Source: Acorus gramineus (Eukaryota; Streptophyta; Magnoliopsida; Acorales; Acoraceae). From it: a DNA stretch of 64,000 nucleotides. The notes under the pieces are model-generated. The model had not been told where the DNA came from, searched no databases, and saw only the letters and a program-made list of their open reading frames with translations. The stretch's first letter is position 1. Every line of letters starts with the position of its first letter. Position numbers and translations under genes: made by a program. The DNA lies in contig JAUJYN010000017.1 in the NCBI GenBank assembly GCA_030737835.1, positions 3,224,001 through 3,288,000 on the forward strand. The letters are read 5' to 3'. Of this stretch, positions 1-9,692 are shown piece after piece.

Positions 1-782
1 ACAAAAACCCTAAATACCCTAAGTGTGTGTGTGTGTGTGTGGTGTGTGTGTGGTCAGTAGTCTTGGGAGTCCACCAATAGTTCATCTTCTCTTCTCTTCC
101 TCTCTCACTCACACACAAAATTTATATTTCCCCTCCTCTTATTTTCCACCATTAGAGCTAGTAGGAGAAGAAAATCAAGAAAGCCATTGAAGGGAAAAGG
201 ATTGGTAAGGGCTTGATCTACCTTCCCATGGTTTTGTTTTGGGTTTCCCCTTTGTTGACCTCCTCTCATGGCTTCCTTTATCCCCTGTTTCAGCCCTCTT
301 TCAGCCTTGTTAGACGCTGAGGTGGTGGTGGTCTCGGTGGCGGCGATTTAGTGCGCGAAGAGAACCCGAGTTCCCTCCCTTTCTTTTCCTCTCTTTGGGT
401 AAGTCATTCTCCTCCCCTAGAAGGTTAGATGCTTGTTTAGGGCATTTAATTGGTTGTTCATGCTTGCATGGGTGTTAGGGGGGTGTGGGAGGGCTGAGGA
501 AGGGGTGGAAGGGGCTCGTGCGCGCAGGCAGGCGCTGGCGAGCGCAGACGGGTGCGTTGGCGGGCGCGCGGAGTTCTGCGCGGGGGCGCAGTGCGCGCGG
601 GGTGCTGCACGGGGGTGCAGTGAGCACGAGTACGCCAGGGATGGACACGCGGTGTGCGCGGGCGCGCGCGAGCGTGCGCGCGCGTGCGGCAGCGTGTTTG
701 GGCGCCCGTGCAGGAGCGCAGCAGCGCGTCTGGGCGCGCGGGCTGGGGCACGGCAGTGCGCCCGGGGCGCAGGGGTGTGACA
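1..782 (+). repeat. F1-a 5' LTR, 3' portion (cut by window edge)
   Basis: This is the end of a long terminal repeat: it closes with GTGTGACA and a tRNA-Met primer site follows at once. A (GT)n microsatellite lies at about 22-52. A pyrimidine-rich leader with a GGTAAG donor-like site follows, then a CpG-dense stretch (about 490-775). The sequence matches the F1 subtype seen at 28155-28700 and 57850-58800, not the subtype of the same element's 3' LTR at 2671. The roughly 1.8 kb that normally separates the CpG-dense block from the LTR end is missing here, so this LTR is also internally deleted. Pro/Ala/Arg-rich reading frames in the GC block are compositional artefacts. Confidence 0.85.
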
Positions 783-787
783 AAAGT

Positions 788-799
788 TGGTATCAGAGC
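788..799 (+). other. Primer binding site (initiator tRNA-Met)
   Basis: TGGTATCAGAGC lies 5 nt after the LTR terminus. It is complementary to the 3' end of plant initiator tRNA-Met, the usual minus-strand primer of Ty3/gypsy and Ty1/copia elements. The same motif follows the F1-d LTR at 60139. Confidence 0.93.
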
Positions 800-901
800 C
801 TGGTCCTGTCAGAGCCAATGGTCTTCTTTTCGTAGAGATGAGTCCTAGGATTTCTATATGAGTATTCTGATCCTAGTGTCTGGTTTTCTTAGGTTGCTGA
901 T

Positions 902-1330
902 ATGCCTCCTCGCAGAGGACGGCGCGGACATGGTCCCTCTCGACCTTTGGAGGTTTTCGGACCTACTAGAGGCGAGGATGCTACTGGAGAGTCCACGGCT
1001 GTGAGGGCCAGGATCGGCGCAGGAGCCTCCCGCATGGCAACGTGCGTTCGCTCGGATAGCGGATTTGGTGGAGACTCAGACCAGGGCATTGGAGGCCCAA
1101 ACCAGAGTGTTGGCAGAGCAGGCGCGGGAGATCCAGGAGCTGAGGGTGGCCCGTGATGCAGTTCCACAGGTCCCCTTGGTGGCAGATCTGCCTGTGGTAC
1201 CCGAAGTTCCCCCAATCCCAGTGGTGATCCCGACGGTGAGAGTTCAAGATCGCCAGGAGATGGAGGTGGAGCTAGAGGCTACAGCGCGAGTATCGAGAGT
1301 GGTTGTTCGAGTTGAGCAGGCCGGGTTGTA
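902..1330 (+). pseudogene. gag: gag N-terminus remnant of F1-a
   Basis: The ATG at 902 opens a Gag N-terminus beginning MPPRRGRRGHGPSRPL, near-identical to the F1-d Gag start at 60248. About 35 codons later the frame is lost. The Gag-like helix with the repeated ALEAQTR motif continues in another frame to about 1330, where Gag homology stops. The capsid and zinc-knuckle portions are absent. TTTTCTTAG, an acceptor-like site, lies 9 nt before the ATG, as in F1-d. Confidence 0.8.
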
Positions 1331-1876
1331 GCCGTCCTGGTAGAAGGTTCCCATCCGTAGGTACCACCGATGCAGTCGGAGGGGCACTGATCATGGGAGT
1401 ATGCCAGGTAGAGGCTACCCGGAAGAAGATTAATGAATGATGTCGCGGGCGTGGAATCGTTCTCCCCTTCGTTGGATCCGGTGTAAGAACTCCTCAGCGT
1501 TAGAGAGGCCTTCCTGACAGAGGGCTCCCATCAGTAGGCACCTCCTGATTTGGGTTCGGACTGTGCTGAATTGTGGGAGCGGACCAGGCGGCCTACGGTG
1601 TGGAGGACAGGCTACCGGTGGACCAGGGGTGAAGAACAGTCTAAGTCTCTCCCAAAGTCCCAATATGTCTCCTTTTAGGAGTGAGGGTGTGGATGAGGCG
1701 AAGACGCGTCGTCTCGTGACCCAATTGTTGTTCGACCGTTCCCAAGGAGGTTGGGTCCGGTCTTGAGATGGAGGTTGAAGGATATCGGTGGGTGATTATC
1801 TAGATGTAGATGATCCAGTGAGGTCGGTAATGTTCTTTAAGAGTGATGTCTTCTTCTAATGTTCCTTTTCTGGTTT
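1331..1876 (+). repeat. Patchwork of F1 and F2 fragments inside F1-a
   Basis: No gene. The stretch joins at least three pieces. About 1340-1430 and 1435-1690 resemble LTR sequence of the type at 59380-59600 (subtype tract with TTCGTTGGATCC). About 1690-1790 matches the forward complement of the F2 LTR at 19230-19330. About 1830-1876 matches the F2 internal region near 17990-18020. The F1-a internal region is therefore a mosaic of both families. Confidence 0.65.
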
Positions 1877-1995
1877 AAGGGGTCGTGTGAGGTCAGAGTT
1901 GAGACCCGGGCTAGGGTACTCTGTGTTCCTTGTTTGGTTGACGGGGTATCCTATGTCGGGACCTCATGTTGCTCTCCTAAGGATTTCTTTTCCCA
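1877..1995 (+). repeat. Mx short repeat, copy 1
   Basis: Diverged copy of the ~119-bp Mx repeat. The core AGACCCGGGCTAGGGTACTC is visible as GAGACCCGGGCTAGGGTACT, and the end TTTCTTTTCCCA is intact. The right flank (GTCAAGGAATAC...) also flanks copy 5 at 17870-17988 in the F2 internal region. Copies 1, 5 and 6 therefore descend from one insertion in an F2-type internal region. Confidence 0.8.
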
Positions 1996-2623
1996 GTCAA
2001 GGAATACTCTAGAAGCATCAGCTGATGGTGGATTAAGTGAGAGCTTTGGTTGGAGCGTGTGGTTTTCTGGGCCACTTGATTTCTGGCGAGGGCATATCTA
2101 TGGACCCGGTCAAGTTGCTCGCCGTGTCAAATTGGCGTCGACCGTCGAACCCTGTAGAGATTCGGAGCTTCCTGGGCTTGGCGGGTTATTGCGGGAGGTC
2201 TGTCGAGGGTTTCTCGAAGATAGCTGTACCTCCTAACCGCCTCGCTTGGAAGGATGTCCGGTTCGAAATGGTCCCCGTCTTGCGAGGAGAGCTTCCTGGA
2301 GTTTAAGCGAAGGCTCACCTCAGCGCCAGTTCTTACCCTTCCGTCTGGGAGGGGTGGGTTCGCAGTTTGCTCCAAGGCATCGCGGTTGGGTGTAAGTTGT
2401 GTCACGATCGTGCTCACGTCATCCCGTTCGAGCCGCTCGTCTTCGAGCCGGACTTGTCATTCGTCGAGCAGTTAATTTAGATCCTGGACCACCGCGAGAA
2501 GAGGCTCCGCACCAAGACCGTCCATCTGGTCAAGGTGCGATGGCTGCACCGTTCCGGTGCCGAGGCCCTTGAGAGCTCGAGGACGCCTTGCGTGACGCGT
2601 ATCCACATCTTTTCCCCTCCTAG
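1996..2623 (+). pseudogene. pol: F1-a pol remnant: RT/RNase H joined to chromodomain
   Basis: After about 30 nt of F2-like flank, 2030-2300 encodes the RT connection region (motifs [21 protein letters not shown]), homologous to F1-d 62790-63050. Frameshifts follow. The RNase H start reaches about 2405, where the sequence jumps directly to the integrase tail (AHVIPFEPLVFEPDLSFVEQ) and chromodomain, with a stop at 2621-2623. About 2 kb of RNase H and integrase core is deleted. Compared with F1-d and F1-c it is non-functional. Confidence 0.88.
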
Positions 2624-2657
2624 AGGTTTTTGTATTATTTTGAGGACAAAATTTCCT

Positions 2658-2670
2658 AAGGGGGGAAGAA
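2658..2670 (+). other. Polypurine tract of F1-a
   Basis: AAGGGGGGAAGAA lies immediately before the LTR terminus TGTTATATATG. This is the plus-strand primer of reverse transcription, and the same tract precedes the F1-b LTR at 7994-8006. Confidence 0.9.
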
Positions 2671-3096
2671 TGTTATATATGTGTCACTTTTAACCTTCTG
2701 GTAACCGTTGGGACATTCTGGCAGTTTTTCGGTTTTTTTCGTTTTTCGATCGGAACCGCTAAAATCTTGGACTGTTAGCTATCGTCCTGAGTTTGAGGAC
2801 TCCGATTGAAAATCTAACTGCATATTATGTGTCCTGGTGACATTCCAAGCCACTCGTGAAAGTTTCATCGAATTCCAGTAACGTCCAGAATTTCACAGTT
2901 CTGGGGCGTATCCGGGTTTTGACCGAGCGAGAAGTCATTGAGAGAGTTGACTTGGTCAAAGTAGGCCCATGACTTTATCAACCCCTTTTGTTTTTTTTGT
3001 GTGGTTGGGTTGACCCAAGTCAAAACCCACTTAAAGCCTCACTAATCCTCTCTTAACCCTAATTAAGCCTAGTTAACCCTAATCTAAGTGTGGGAT

Positions 3097-3106
3097 TATA
3101 TTTAAG
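3097..3106 (+). promoter_or_regulatory. TATA-like box in F1-a 3' LTR
   Basis: TATATTTAAG lies at the end of the U3-like block and is followed by a pyrimidine-rich leader. S3 has TATAAAG at the equivalent place (37087). The position suits the LTR promoter; the start site is inferred, not seen. Confidence 0.5.
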
Positions 3107-4741
3107 TGAGCAAGATCTTTTCTCCCCCACTATTCATCATCTTCCCCACTTGATTTTCTCTCTCCCCCTCTCTCTTTTTCTTGATTTTGACCTAGCTAGA
3201 GGGGTTAAAATCAAAAGCACAAAGAAGAGAAAGGTTAGATCTCATCCCGATCTATCCACCGGTGGTCTCGAATTCGAGTTCCGGTGTGTATTGCCCCCTC
3301 TCTCATCTTCTTTTCTCCTCAGATTTCAGCTAGTTTTGGGGCTGAGGGAGGTCTTGGTGTTTGTGGCCTTTGGGGAGGTGTTTCGGTGCGCGAAGAGCAA
3401 CCGATCTTCCCCTTCCTTCCTCTCCTTCTTTGGGTAAGCCTTCTTTCCTTCCTTTTCTTGCTTAGATGCTTGTTTAGGAGGTGTTTTTGAGTTAGGGTGG
3501 CTGTGGGTGGCGGAGGGTGGCCGTTGGTGGCGGCCGGAGGCGGATTAGTGGCCATTGGTGGCCGGTGAGGGGTGGTAGGGTGGCTCGGGCGGGCTGGCAG
3601 GCTGTCCTGGGTAGGCTGGCAGGTAGTCAGGGCTGGGCGCTGTCGGGCGCAGGCAGGGTAGCGTGGGCGTGCGCGCGGGCGTGCGCGCGGATGGAGCTTG
3701 GTTCGGGCGCATGCGGGCAGCGGCGCGCGCAGGCAGGCAGGCGCAGGCGGGTGAGCTGCGGGCAGGCGCTTGCTGACGGGCTCACTGGGCCCGTGCGATC
3801 GGGCGCGCTGGGCGCAGTGCGCGGCGTGCGGGCGGAGCGCTGCGCAGGGGCGCGTGGACGAGCGGGTGGTGTGCGGGGGCTGTGCAGGGGGTGTACTGTG
3901 CGCAGGGCGAGCAGTTGGTGCGAGCGGGGACTGTGAGCGGGCAGGTGTGCGGGCGCTGCGCTGGGGCACAATGAGGGCAGGTGCGCGTGCGGGGCGCTGC
4001 GCTGGGGCGTAGTGCACGCGGGTGCAACCGGGGCTGGGCGAGCGGGTGATGCGAGCGGGTGGTGCGCGCGGGGTGCGCGCAGGATGCGGCGATGGGGCGC
4101 TGGGCGTGCGGGTTGCTGCGCTGGGGGAAAGGGAGCACGCGGTGCACCCGGGAGGTCTCGGCAGGGTGTCCGGGCGTGCGGGCTGGGCTCGGCAGGGCGT
4201 CTGGGGGCGCGGGCAGGGGCTCGGCTGTGCGCCCGGGGCGGGTGGCCGTGCGTACGGCTGCCCGGGGGTTCGGGAGTGAGTCGGAGTGCTCAGACTCGCG
4301 TGCGTAGAGGCCGTATGTACGCTTGTCCGAGTGTTGTGTATTTTATTGTATTTTTGGAGTATTTGTGTATTTTTACTCACCGAATTGATTACCCTATTTT
4401 GCATATCTTGACGGACGGTCGCGCGACGACCCGACTATCGGTGAGTGGGACAATCCAACCCAGTAGGGAGGCGTTATATGCACTTGGGCGTGTACCGTCC
4501 TCCCCTGGGGCACCATAGATTTATATTAACTTGTTGTAATGTGTAATCCATGCAAGCATGATAAAAATGTAATATGCATGCTACCCTAGACTTTGTATGT
4601 TAGGGACTTGCACCCTTAGGATATGTGTAAGAGCCATGCATCCTGTCACCCTGTTCTCATGCTAGGAAGCCTCGGCCTATGCATGCGTCCTACTAGTTAA
4701 TTTATTAAGTTGATTGCTAGCATGTCTTAGATAATATTATA

Positions 4742-4861
4742 GGGAGGGGCCTTGCGAGGTCAACATTGAGACCCGGGCTAGGGTACTCCGTGTTCCTTGT
4801 TTGGTTGTCGGGATGTCCTATATCGGGACCTCATGCTGCCCTCCCAAGGTTTCTTTTCCCA
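4742..4861 (+). mobile_element. Mx short repeat, copy 2, with 11-bp target duplication
   Basis: 120-bp element beginning GGGAGGGGCCTTGCGAGG and ending CCTTTCTTTTCCC-like (as GGTTTCTTTTCCCA). It is flanked by perfect ATAATATTATA at 4731-4741 and 4862-4872. The reversed end reads GGGAAAAGAAACCTTGGGAGG, so the ends form an imperfect inverted repeat sharing GGGA and CCTTG.GAGG. F1 LTRs of the other subtype (near 12835, 51360, 59225) have a continuous AT-rich sequence here, that is, an empty site. A 10-11-bp duplication and G-rich ends suggest a Mutator-like miniature element. Confidence 0.75.
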
Positions 4862-5227
4862 ATAATATTATAACTCTTGTTAATAATTATAATTATAACT
4901 GTTGTTAGTGATTATTATTATATATGTTCCCCGCATCTTGGTTATGCGCCCTGGAGGAATTCTGAAGAATTCATGACATTAGAGTTGTTGAGATGTGTTG
5001 TCTGCGGATCCGAGTGGATCATATGCGATGGATAGGCTGTTCTGTTCCCTTCGTTGGATCCGTGTAGAGACTGCCTCAGTGTTAGAAAGGCTGTCCCGTG
5101 CAGGGGCTCCCATCAGTAGGCACCTCCTGATTTGGGACGGACTGTGCTGAATGTGGGGGTGGCCAAACGGCCTACGGAGTGGGGAGAGACTATCGGTGGA
5201 CCAAGGGTGACCATCAGCCTAGTCGGT

Positions 5228-5473
5228 CCCAATATCCTATGTCACCATATTGAGGGGTGAGGGTGAGGGTGTGGTGGGTCGGCGATGTAGCGACCCACTG
5301 GTTTGTAAATCCCAATATCCTATGTCACCTATTGAGGGGTGAGGGTGAGGGTGTAGTGGGTTGGCGATAGCGACCCACTGGATTTGTGTAGTTAGTCCCA
5401 ATATCCTATGTCACCTATTGAGGGGTGAGGGTGAGGGTGTAGTGGGTCGGCGATATAGCGACCCACTGGATTG
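5228..5473 (+). repeat. Three-unit G-rich plus hairpin tandem array
   Basis: Units start at about 5228, 5311 and 5397 (77-86 bp). Each has CCCAATATCCTATGTCACC, then GGGTGAGGGTGAGGGTG followed by TGGG (four G3 runs, a G-quadruplex-type pattern), then an 8-9-bp hairpin GTGGGTCG / CGACCCAC with a 7-9-nt loop. Unit 2 has GTGGGTTG opposite CGACCCAC, which still pairs in the sense-strand RNA as a G-U wobble. S3 and S4 also have three units, S2 has two and the other F1 LTRs have one. Confidence 0.85.
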
Positions 5474-6002
5474 TTTGGTTCCAGCCACTTTGAGGCTTGA
5501 ATAATAGAATTGTGGTTAATAATATCTGGTGGTTAATATAAATCTGTGATGCATGGGTTGTGCTGTTAACTGAGCGTGTGGCTCACCCCTCGCATAATAT
5601 TTTTTTCAGTGTCATCTGAGTCGGATCTGGAGGAGGAGCTCCCCGAGGGACTTCATCAGTAGCGGAGTAGCGCCACGTCCCGCGAGTATCAGAGGCTATC
5701 AGCATCCCTTTTGATTGTATGTATTATATTCCGTGCTTGGGCACGCGTTTGTATTCTATTTGGATGTCTTTGTATATATTGGCTCTCACAGGACAGTTGA
5801 TTATGTATCGAGTCTGTAATATGTTTTTGGATTACAGATTCAGTCTTTTAGCTTCCGCTATTTGTGTATATATCATGTCAGCCCTGCTTTTGTCTGTGTT
5901 GTCATTTTGGCTGTTGTGTGAGTTTGTTATTGAACTCATGTTTTTACTGATATCATATATACACTTGCCGCGTCCTGGGGACGGCCACCCTGGGGTGTGA
6001 CA

Positions 6003-6638
6003 ATGGAGGAGAGGCTATCGGTGGACCAAGGGTGATTAACAGCCTAGTCAATCCCAAAAGACCCATGTCACCCCTTTGAGGGTGAGGGTGAGGGTGTGGT
6101 GGGTCGGCGATGTAACGACCCACTGGATTGTGTAGTTACTCCCACTTAGGGGCTATAAATCATTTAAGGTTAATATGAATTGTGATGCATGGGTTGTGCT
6201 ATTCACTGAGCGTGTGGCTCACCCCTCGCATATTCTTTTCTCCAGTGATATCTGAGTCGGATCTGAAGGAGGAGCTCCCTGAGGCACATCAGCAGTAGCG
6301 GAGCAGCGTCACGTTCTACGAGTGAGAGGCCATCAGCATCCCCTTTTGATTGTATGTATTGTATTCCGTGCTTGGGCACACGTTTGTATTATATTTGGAT
6401 GTCGTTGTATATATTGGCTCTCACAGGACAGTTGATTATGTATCGGGTCTGTAATATGTTTTTGAATTACAGACTCAGTCGTTTGAGCTTCCGCTATTTG
6501 TATGTATATTATGTCAGCCACCTTATTGTCTGTGTTGTCATTTTGATGTTGTTAGAGTATGTTATTGATCTCCTGTATAGACTGCTGATATTATATACCC
6601 TTGCCGCGTCCCGGGGACGGCCTCCCTGGGGTGTGACA
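6003..6638 (+). repeat. Truncated F1 LTR tail next to F1-a
   Basis: This covers only the last ~636 bp of an F1 LTR, from AGGAGAGGCTATCGG to GTGTGACA. It abuts the F1-a 3' terminus on the left and F2 sequence (ATTAATCACATAAG) on the right. It carries one G-rich/hairpin unit and the TGAGC hairpin. The block, together with ~120 bp of its right flank, recurs almost unchanged at 13100-13860. Confidence 0.88.
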
Positions 6639-7159
6639 ATTAATCACATAAGCACACAAGGCCTAACTTAAACATGCGTTGGATATCACCAACTTAAAAT
6701 AGAAGGGTCAAGCGCGATCTTGCGCACTAACAGGTGCATGCCAATATTCCAAACGAACCGAGTCGAGTAGGAAATCGCCTCTACTTACTCAGTTCGTGCA
6801 GAGAGAGAGGGCGAGAGAGAGATCATCATCTCTTGAAGTTGGTCATAGCTTTGCCCCATTAGCATGGGCGCAACAACTACACCACGCCCTCGAGTCTTAT
6901 CGCAAGGGAATATTAGGCAGGTGCCCGTTATTAACCCAGACCTAATCATGTTGGATATTCCAATTAATATGGTGGGAGTAGTATTACAATACTACCTAAG
7001 GCATGCCATATTCTATACATCCATACACATTACAGAATACATGCCCATACTAGAGGGGCGCATGCAATACAGTCATTCATACATGGATACAATACATGCA
7101 ATATAAGCCTAGCATGCAAGATATCTAACATATTATAATTTAAGCATGGCCATACTACT
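6639..7159 (-). repeat. F2-a 3' LTR, first surviving segment
   Basis: Homologous to F2-a 5' LTR 20245-20770 in the same orientation (shared TGCGTTGGATATCACCAACT and ATCATCATCTCTTGAAGTTG). It is cut on the left by the F1 tail and on the right by F1-b, which entered at ATACT (7152-7156), in the first arm of a palindrome present in intact copies. Confidence 0.88.
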
Positions 7160-7262
7160 TTTTATATATGTTTCACTTTTAGCCTTCTGGTAACCATTGG
7201 AGCATTCTGGCAGTTTTTCAACTTTTTCTTCTTTCGATCGGAACCGCTAAAATTTTGGACTT

Positions 7263-7958
7263 TTGGCTATCATCCTCAGCTTAAGAACTCCGATGGTGGA
7301 GTTTGCCTACAACAGCTACCACTCAAATATCCGGATGGCTCCATATGAAGCGCTCCATGGCCGCAGCTGCAGGTCCCCCTTGTGTTGGGACGAGGTCGGA
7401 GAGCGCCAGTTGGAGGGACCAGAGATCATCCACCAGACCTCAGAGATGGTCAAGACGATTCGTGAGCGTATCCGAGTCACTCAGAGCCGTCAGAAGAGCT
7501 ACGCCGACTGTCGTCGCCGTGAGCTCGTTTTCGAGGTTGGTGACCATGTCTTCCTGAAGGTGTCCCCGATGAAGGGCATCTTCCGTTTCGGTGTGCGGGG
7601 CAAGCTGAGTTCGCGTTTCATTGGGCCGTTCCTCATCCTCGAGCGAGTTGGAGAGGTGGCCTATCGCATTGCCCTGCCCCCACAGTTGGCTCAGGCCCAT
7701 GACGTCTTCCATGTCTCACAGCTGAGGCGTTACGTCCACGATCCTGCTCACGTCATCCCGTTTGAGCCGCTCGTCTTCGAGCCGGACTTGTCATTCGTGG
7801 AGCAGCCGATCGAGATCCTGGACCGTCGCGAGAAGAGGCTCCGCACCAAGACCGTCCAGTTGGTCAAGGTGCGATGGCAGCACCGTTCCGGTGCCGAGGC
7901 CACTTGGGAGCTCGAGGACGCCATGCGTGACGCGTATCCGCATCTTTTCCCTTCCTAG
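7263..7958 (+). pseudogene. pol: Integrase C-terminus and chromodomain of F1-b fused to U3
   Basis: An open frame of 231 codons. The first ~10 residues come from LTR U3. The rest starts at VEFAYNSYHSN and covers the integrase C-terminal domain with the GPF motif (SRFIGPFLILERVGEVAYRI), the linker FHVSQLRRYVHDPAHVIPFE and a chromodomain-like end (EILDRREKRLRTK, LVKVRW, EATWE, YPHLF). The family uses these parts for DNA binding and heterochromatin targeting. The catalytic D-D-E core is absent, so it cannot integrate by itself. The frame is uninterrupted, but no start context supports translation. Confidence 0.88.
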
Positions 7959-7993
7959 ATGTTTTTGTATTTATTTTGAGGACAAAATTTCCT

Positions 7994-8006
7994 AAGGGGG
8001 GAAGAA
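7994..8006 (+). other. Polypurine tract of F1-b
   Basis: AAGGGGGGAAGAA precedes TGTTATATATGTGTCAC at 8007. Confidence 0.9.
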
Positions 8007-8512
8007 TGTTATATATGTGTCACTTTTTAGCCTTCTGGTCACCATTGGGACATTCTGGCAGTTTTTTAACTTTTTCTTTTTTCGATCGGAACCGCTAAAA
8101 TTTTGGAATTTTGGCTATCATCATGAGCTTGAGAACTCCGATTGAAAATCTAACTGCACATTATGTGTCCTGGTGCCATTCCAAGCCACTCACAAAAATT
8201 TCATCGAATTCCGGTAATGTTCAGAATTTCACAGTTCCGAATCGTATCCGGGTTTTGACCAAGCGAAAAGTCATTGGGAGACTTGACCAAGTGAAAGATG
8301 ACTTTGACCAAGTCAAGTTTGACCCTTGACTTAGTCAAAAACTTTTGTTTTCTTATGTGGATAGGTTGACCCAAGTCAAAGTTCACCTAAACCTAGCTTA
8401 ACCTAATTTTTTTTCACTAAGTGTGAGTGTGTGAGTGTGTGTGTGAGTGTGTGGTGACTTAAGGTCCACGCCCACCAATAGTTGCTCCTATTCATCTTCT
8501 TCTCTCCCTCAA
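8007..8512 (+). repeat. F1-b 3' LTR, first part
   Basis: U3 block and start of the leader, with a (GTGA/GTGTGT)-type microsatellite at about 8419-8455. It is interrupted after CTCAA (8508-8512) by solo LTR S1 and resumes at 11617. Confidence 0.9.
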
Positions 8513-9347
8513 TGTCACGCCCCAGGGCCGCCGTCCCCGGGACGCGGCAAGTGTATATATGATATCAGCAGTCTAAACCGGAGGTCAATAATATACCCTA
8601 AACAACATCAACAATTTCAACACAGACAACAATGAGGCTGACATGATATATACACAAATAGCGGAAGCTAAAAGACTGAATCTGTAACTCAAAGACATAT
8701 TACAGACTCGATACATAATCAACTGTCCTGTGAGAGCCAATATATACAATGACATCCAAATATAATACAAACGTGTGCTCAAACACAGAATACAATACAT
8801 ACAATCAAAAAGGGATGCTGATAGCCTCTAACACTCGCGGAAATGTGGCGCTGCACCGCTACTGCTTAGGTCCTCGGGGAGCTCCTCCTCCAGATCCGAC
8901 TCAGATAACACTGGAGAAAAATATATGCGAGGGGTGAGCCACACGCTCAGTGAATAGCACAACCCATGCATCACAATTTATATTAACCACAATTAATTAT
9001 TCAAGCCTCAAAGTGGCAGGAACTACACAATCCAGTGGGTCGCTACATCACCGACCCACCACACCCTCACCCTCACCCCTCAATAGGTGACATAGGATAT
9101 TGGGACTGACTAGGCTGTTAATCACCCTTGGTCCACCGATAGTCTCTCCTCCACTCCGTAGCCGCTTGGCCTACTCCCACACTTCAGCACAGTCCGAATC
9201 CAAATCAGAAGGTACCTACTGATGGGAGCCCTCTGACGGGACGGCCTTTCTAACGCTGGGGCAGTCTCTATACAGATCCAACGAAGGGAACAAAAACAGC
9301 CTATCCATACGCATACGATCCACTCGGATCCGCGGAATTCCCTTAAC

Positions 9348-9467
9348 TGGAAAAAGAAACCCTGGGAGGGCACCATGAGGTCCCGATATAGGATACCCCG
9401 ACAACCAAACAAGGAACACGGAGTACCCTAGCCCGGGTCTCAACGCTGACTCCGCAAGGCCCTTTAA
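9348..9467 (-). repeat. Mx short repeat, copy 3
   Basis: Reverse-orientation copy (GGAAAAAGAAACCCTGGG to AAGGCCCTTTA), 110 bp from copy 4. Its flanks (CTTAACT / ATCCAGAGAAGG) resemble those of copies 5 and 6 in F2 internal regions rather than the AT-rich LTR site, so it may have come in by gene conversion. Confidence 0.8.
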
Positions 9468-9575
9468 TCCAGAGAAGGGAGACTCTATTGATGTCATGAA
9501 TTCTTCAGAATTCCTCCAGAGCGCATAACCAAGATGCGGGGAACATATATTATAATAACGAGGTTATAATATTAT

Positions 9576-9692
9576 CGGGAAAAGAAACCTTGGGAGGGCA
9601 CCATGAGGTCCCGATATAGGACATCCCGACAACCAAACAAGGAACACGGAGTACCCTAGCCCGGGTCTCAATGTTGACCTCGCAAGGCCCCT
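9576..9692 (-). mobile_element. Mx short repeat, copy 4, with target duplication
   Basis: It runs from CGGGAAAAGAAACCTTGGGA to CAAGGCCCC. TTATAATATT stands at 9564-9573 and 9692-9701, a ~10-bp duplication at the same LTR position as copies 2, 8 and 9. Confidence 0.8.

Larger units (their letters stand above)
2671..6002 (+). repeat. F1-a 3' LTR, full length (3332 bp)
   Basis: Complete LTR from TGTTATATATG to GTGTGACA. In order it holds a conserved U3 block (ATTTCATCGAATTCCAGTAA), a TATA-like box at 3097, a donor-like GGTAAG at 3434, a CpG-dense minisatellite (about 3490-4280) and an acceptor whose AG is mutated (TTTTGCATATCTTGACGG near 4400). Next come the second donor GTGAGT at 4441, Mx copy 2, GAATTC-N4-GAATTC near 4960, a three-unit G-rich/hairpin array, the TGAGC hairpin and the second acceptor near 5609. 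It differs in subtype from the element's 5' LTR. Confidence 0.92.

Noticed and set aside
2127-2417. Minus-strand frame opposite the F1-a RT remnant
   Set aside because: It is antisense to a clear pol fragment, with no independent support.
3319-4404. Very long Pro/Ala/Arg-rich reading frame on the minus strand, and similar ones at 10241-10988, 30816-31956, 37448-38249 and 58324-58897
   Set aside because: They lie in the CpG-dense minisatellites, occur on both strands and several frames at once, show no conserved protein between copies, and follow from GC-rich codons lacking stops.
6354-6671. 105-codon frame repeated at 13460-13777, with related frames at 5719 and 59846
   Set aside because: It is the LTR terminal block read by chance. 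Similarity reflects DNA duplication; other LTR copies break the frame, and there is no coding-type conservation.
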